NCBI GenBank assembly: GCA_019914945.1
Contig: CM034103.1
Span: 15,776,785 to 15,840,784, forward strand
DNA: 64,000 nt
Source: Typha latifolia
Taxonomy: Eukaryota; Streptophyta; Magnoliopsida; Poales; Typhaceae
Reading direction: 5' to 3'
Part shown: positions 59,608 to 64,000 of the stretch, one piece after another
Layout of the letters: each line of letters begins with the position of its first letter
How positions within the stretch are numbered: the first letter of the stretch is position 1
Program-made: the position numbers and the translations under genes
Notes under the pieces: model-generated
Database searches by the model: none
What the model was told of the DNA's origin: nothing
What the model saw: the letters and a program-made list of their open reading frames with translations, nothing else

Positions 59608-59922
59608 ATGGCTCCGAGGACAAGCGCTACCGTTGCCCTAGTTTTTTCCCTTCTATGCCTCTCCTCTCTCTCCTCTCCCGATCTTACCGGCAAGGACGGC
59701 GGCGCCGCCTTCTCGTTCCATCGCGATCTCCTCGTTGAAGCCGGTGGCGGAGGATCCAACTGCCGTGATTTGGGGTCCAGAAGCGAGTGCGTGAGGAACC
59801 GCAAATGGTGCCGGTGGTGCCGCAGCGAAGCCCTTGATGACATGTGCTTCGGATCCGCCGAGGCATGGCGGCTTCCACGCCAAGTTTTCTCTTGCGATTC
59901 TCCCGCCGCCTCCGTTGCTTAG
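59608..59922 (+). CDS. Small secreted cysteine-rich protein
   Basis: This is a 104-aa single exon. A signal peptide is clear (MAPRTSATVALVFSLLCLSS, cleavage expected soon after). The mature part has about six Cys: NCRD, SECV, KWCRWC, DDMCFG and FSC. The segment CRWCRSEALDDMC and the end WRLPRQVFSC appear conserved in plant proteins of unknown function. It is not a defensin, LTP, RALF or EPF by spacing. It should enter the secretory pathway and fold with disulphides in the apoplast, vacuole or ER. The GC-rich DNA produces several antisense shadow frames (59502-59883). The start at 59608 is chosen because only from there does a signal peptide begin. Confidence 0.72.
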   Translation: MAPRTSATVALVFSLLCLSSLSSPDLTGKDGGAAFSFHRDLLVEAGGGGSNCRDLGSRSECVRNRKWCRWCRSEALDDMCFGSAEAWRLPRQVFSCDSPAASVA

Positions 59923-61533
59923 TTCGGATTGATATATGTCAACTTTGATTGGATTGGGTCGTCGTATGATTCTTGGATCTGGATCGGGAATCCTTCACCT
60001 TCTTCGTGTGGCTCTCGGCTTGCTCTTCATGCGTAACTGGATGAGGTAAGAAGCTAAGAAACATCTTATGCAGTGTAATAGAATGGTCCAGAATTTGCTT
60101 TTCTTGATTCGATCGGGGCTTTCGCTAGTGGAGATTTGATGCTATTGCGGCGTACTTTGGAATGTAATTTAGGGTTTTGATGATTGATGGTGATGGGTTT
60201 TCTTTCATGTACTATTAGATGTTTACTTCCGGAAATTAAAATACGTAGCACGTTGTTATTTCTGGTGTAGATACTTTCGAAGTTGGGTGATACTCGAACG
60301 AACTACTTTTCTGACATGCTTTCTATCTGCACCTAGATCTGACTTCTGAGTATTGCATCTGGTTGACACTTGTAGATTATAACAAATCTGAATGCTAATC
60401 CCTTGTTGAGAAAAAGGAGTTTGATTATGATAAATCTAATAATATTCATGTCTAAGTGATTCGATCCTCTGAGAGAGAGAGAGAGAGAGAGAGAGAGAAC
60501 ACTGGTTATTACATCTGGTTTGACTTCCCGTATCTGCGCATCCTACAGTTGGCACTTGGTAGATTGGTGATTAGAATTATCATAGATAATCTGAGATCGA
60601 GGTTCTTCAAAATATATGGGGTGTCGGGTGCAATAAAACATGTAAACAAGGGCAAATGAGGGAAGCAATAAATATAAGACTTTTGGGAGAAAGGATCGGA
60701 GCCAGAATCGAACATTTTCTGTTGTCCAGTAGATATAATCAAAATTATAGATCCTCTTAAGCCCTGCGCAATCTCGGGTTATAAACTACTCTGGACTATC
60801 AACTAAATTGTATCCAATTGCATGTGACCAAAGTGTCTTAAATTTATGCAATATATGGTACATTAACAAGGCAAGTTTGAGTTCCTCTAGCAGAATCTCT
60901 AAAACACGACCATAACACTAGGTAAAGTAACATCTGCCCTGCAATGTTAAGATTCGCGATGCGACAGCTATCAAAATCAGGACCGCGTAGAGTTTTGTCC
61001 GTCTCCATATAGTTTCGCCATGGCAATGACTTGAGTGCATGTCAAATTACAACATTTCTTCGTAATCTCTAATCAGGTCTCCAGCAATGACACATTAACC
61101 AAGAATCCAGATGCAGAACGTCGGAACAGCTTTCACTTGCCAGGACGAAGGTTCATGATACCAGTTCCCTTGATGAACAGAAGACAACAAAAAAAAAAAA
61201 AAATTCTATAGAGTGGTTTCTGGGAGATAGTGCAGCTGATGATCCCGCGCTTTCATCCTTGTTGATCAAGTAGTGTCAAGATGCAATAGTCAACTACAAG
61301 GCATATGATGAAAAATGCTGCCCAATAGTAACCAGTAAAAACTGGGCGTAGTTGCCTGCCTCCGTTTTGCTTAATGAGAGAATAAAACCTCAGACCAGCA
61401 AAGTTCACAGATGACAGACCAAAGTAGAAGCCAGAAAAATGTGATTATGTACATCTAGATGCACTTCAATATTCTCAAATACAGTTACTACACTTCCAGT
61501 CATCAGGAGTGCAACTATAAAATGAAACCAACA
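59923..61533. other. Convergent intergenic region
   Basis: This holds the 3' flank of the Cys-rich gene, a (GA)n tract and the 3' flank of SnRK1-alpha. No gene is supported. Confidence 0.45.
60471..60498. repeat. (GA)n microsatellite
   Basis: About 14 GA dinucleotides occur in intergenic DNA. Confidence 0.88.
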
Positions 61534-63141
61534 TCATAGGACCCTAAGCTGAGCAAGGAAGGCAGCACATAGGTCCAGAAAGAGGAGCTGTGGCCCATTA
61601 ACCCTCTGCAAGTCAAGCAGATACTTCTCTTCCCTAGTCTTGTAAAGCTACATAGGAGGAAGGAACATCAGCATAATCCACAGCAAGAGAATAAAAAAAT
61701 CAAGGAAATAACAATGTCGAATATCACGTAAATTTCAAATCCACCAATTAAAATTTTGAACAGAAGCATATACATAAAACAGTCCTAGGGAATATAACAG
61801 CAATCTCAAGCAACTAGATTTTGATGAGAAAAAGTAGAACATGCAAAACTGTAGAAGAACAGTTGAGGCAGGACCAAGACTAACAAATGTAGGGAGTTTG
61901 CTGAAACCATCGAATCCAGAATATACAGATAAAAACAGTTTACACGTGTAACAGCTCAGTATATGGAATAAGATGATTAACAGTTAAAAGAACAAATAAT
62001 AAGTAATTGAAAGTTCAAATTGCAGCCAACTGAAGAATATGTACAAGCAGTTACTAGTTGCCAACACTGCTACCTAAAATAACAAATTCACAAACAGCTC
62101 CGTCATCATTTAGAAACAAAGGAAGTAGCTGTCTACGCATATTAATTTATTTAGTGGTGTTACATATAAATAAGTGACTTCATTTAAAGTAGATATAAAC
62201 AGCATAAAGATCTCTAGCCCACAAAAACATATTCTTAGAACATTTTGAATCATTAGAACTTGTCTGTTCTATCAAAAGCAATTAATATATGAGAAGGCAT
62301 ACCTGAATTTCAAACTTGACTACATCAGATAACTTCCCATTGACATCATCATTTTCAACAATGGCAGAATCCTCGCAGAAGCTATGATTAGCACGCAGCA
62401 TATTATCAAGATGACCAGAAAGGCCAGGAGACCATCTGCATTTCATGTTATAATGCCCAATCTTTTTCCAACAAACATTTAACTCTTGAAATGCTTTAAG
62501 GACCTCCGTCATTATTTCACGAGGATGAGCACGAGACTGTCGATCAAATCAATGACATAGTAATCTTCATGTCGCAGAGGATTATAAATTAAAAACAAGT
62601 CAAGACAACTCAAACAAAGAAACAACCTGAAGTCCAAGAGCCCATTTCCTTTCAACAGGAAAATGTGGCTTCAAACCAAGTCCTTGAGGATCCATATATC
62701 CAGGTAGATGATGTGCAATTGTTGAAGTTGGTGTTTCATATGCAGGCATACGAGAGAAACCAGAATCCTAAAGAAATATCAAGTTACACATTTATTGATA
62801 GTCAAGTTACATGAGTTCAGAGACGTAACCATTAGAAGAAAACAGTATTTAAAATGTTGGCAAGCAGCAATCTTGGCCTATAGAAATGTAAAACGCACCA
62901 AAGCTTCTTGGTACTCAGCCCCGAGATAACCACTGGTGGCACGGAACCGATTGTCCAGGAGCAAATAATATGTGACAGTTGCCTACACATGTTTTTCCAA
63001 AATCACTTGTGTTCAAGGAGAAAAATATTCAAAAAGCTCTCAGAAAAGTACCTCATTTTGCATTCTGTTATAAAGAGATTCAACCAACTGGTTCTTGTCA
63101 AAACCCATCTTAATCACATCCTGAAGAGTTTCTTCATCAAT
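61534..63141 (-). CDS. SnRK1: SnRK1 catalytic alpha subunit (KIN10-like), C-terminal exons; 5' part outside window
   Basis: Five exons on the minus strand (63141-63052, 62982-62899, 62767-62627, 62536-62303, 61647-61534), all phase 0, encode the last 200 or so residues. They read IDEETLQDVIKMGFDKNQLV then YNRMQNE (the UBA-like autoregulatory region), YYLLLDNRFRATSGYLGAEY, a linker, FPVERKWALGLQSRAHPREI, ELNVCWKKIGHYNMKCRW and the KA1-domain end TREEKYLLDLQRV and LLFLDLCAAFLAQLRVL. The kinase domain lies beyond 64000. SnRK1 is the plant SNF1/AMPK energy sensor: a heterotrimer with beta and gamma subunits that restrains growth at low sugar. The C-terminal KA1 region binds the regulatory subunits. 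63142-64000 contains no kinase exon and appears to be intron. Confidence 0.94.
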
Positions 63142-64000
63142 CTGCATTATTGACAGCACATATAAGGAGTTACTTTCGAGACAGATTGCAATATCAGAAA
63201 TCCACATTTAACCATTGACTATTACCAGCTTTAGAAGATTCATCACTGTGTAGAAGGTAAAACATAATTGTAAAATTTAGCATTTTGTGAAGTGACAGAT
63301 GACTCATGCTAGTAAAAGCCCATAAATGAGACATTTCACTCATGAGGACATGAAAAAACTAATTGGACAAACCTACTAGTCTAGAAATTAAAAGGTGACC
63401 AAGTGCATCAAGCCCTGCTAACCAAGTCTATGTACACACTCTAACTCTTATTACTATTTACTAATGAGGTTGTTCCAATACTTGAACTCATGGCCTATTG
63501 GATGCAAAGGACAATTCTTACCTTCATACCGAGTGACGCCTGCTAAAAGTCTTAGAACGATAAGAAAAATAAAAAGCAGCCAGTTGGAGAGCGTAATCAT
63601 CCAAACAATTAAAGCATTTGAAGACATAATGTAGGATGGGTTTTCGACTACAGAAATTTAAAATATCAACGCATGGCCCATTTTGAAGATCCGCAATTAT
63701 GTAACAAGGAAATAAGGCACAGCTAAACAGTCCTCCACTACTTGTGTAAATCATTTTTGAGCTCTTGACAAGCAACATTTGCCCCATGAGTTATGATCAT
63801 GCAGATGAGCATGTGAGACCATTCAAGTACAGCATAACAACATAAATGAGAAGGGCAATCTACAGGCATAAATCACGCTATACCATTCAACTGCAGCATA
63901 ACATATATGAGTGAGAAAATCTATCGGCGTGCAACATTAGCTATATAACTAATAACAGAATATTTAAACAAGCAAAGTATCAAGTCCATATAGGCAACAA
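63142..64000 (-). other. Probable SnRK1-alpha intron to window end
   Basis: I found no exon matching the kinase domain here. The minus-strand frame at 63524-63787 does not match SnRK1. The next exon is expected beyond the window. Confidence 0.5.

Overview
The window is nuclear DNA of a flowering plant. Every recognisable gene is a plant family, most are split by GT-AG introns, and the intergenic DNA is AT-rich with many microsatellites. Two MIR399 hairpins, a WRKY IIe factor, a BZR1/BES1 factor, an OVATE protein, an HSFA4-type factor and SnRK1-alpha rule out non-plant sources. GC-rich first exons (WRKY, OFP, BZR1) and the canonical MIR399 sequence make a monocot plausible, but this is only an inference.

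Layout. 1-1621 (+): 3' end of an unrecognised gene. 2060-2566 (-): a small plant protein of unknown function. 3256-4806 (+): two MIR399 hairpins, each preceded by P1BS phosphate-starvation elements. 6221-7175 (+): WRKY IIe. 8564-12538 (+): an 11-exon sugar-phosphate/phosphate translocator-like gene with a 13-nt exon. 13736-14801 (+): RING-H2 protein. 15415-28747 (-): a STICHEL-like (DnaX-type AAA+) gene whose fifth intron holds a 7.3-kb chromodomain-type Ty3/Gypsy element (16743-24055) in antisense orientation with a 5-bp target duplication. 30231-32911 (-): UBTD-type ubiquitin-domain protein. 34487-37346 (+): KDEL receptor (ERD2). 38321-39235 (-): OVATE family protein. 41178-41432 (+): small secreted peptide precursor (PIP/CEP-like). 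42994-45469 (-): HSFA4-like. 49714-52330 (+): BZR1/BES1. 53547-58674 (+): conserved plant protein of unknown function. 59608-59922 (+): secreted Cys-rich protein. 61534 to beyond 64000 (-): SnRK1 alpha, C-terminal half.

This is a normal gene-rich chromosome arm, not an operon-like system. Several loci touch nutrient, energy and stress signalling (MIR399, SnRK1, HSFA4, BZR1, WRKY, peptide ligand), but nothing shows that they act together. The exon structures below were assembled by hand. For each complete gene the exon lengths sum to a multiple of three and the joined reading frame is open.

The most interesting items are the MIR399 pair, one of which may give a 22-nt product; the retroelement with almost identical LTRs but a badly broken coding region and a GC-rich repeat leader; a 123-bp tandem duplication across a splice acceptor in the STICHEL-like gene; the secreted peptide precursor; and a G-box/BR-response-element cluster upstream of the BZR1-type gene. 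No wholly new biological system was identified.
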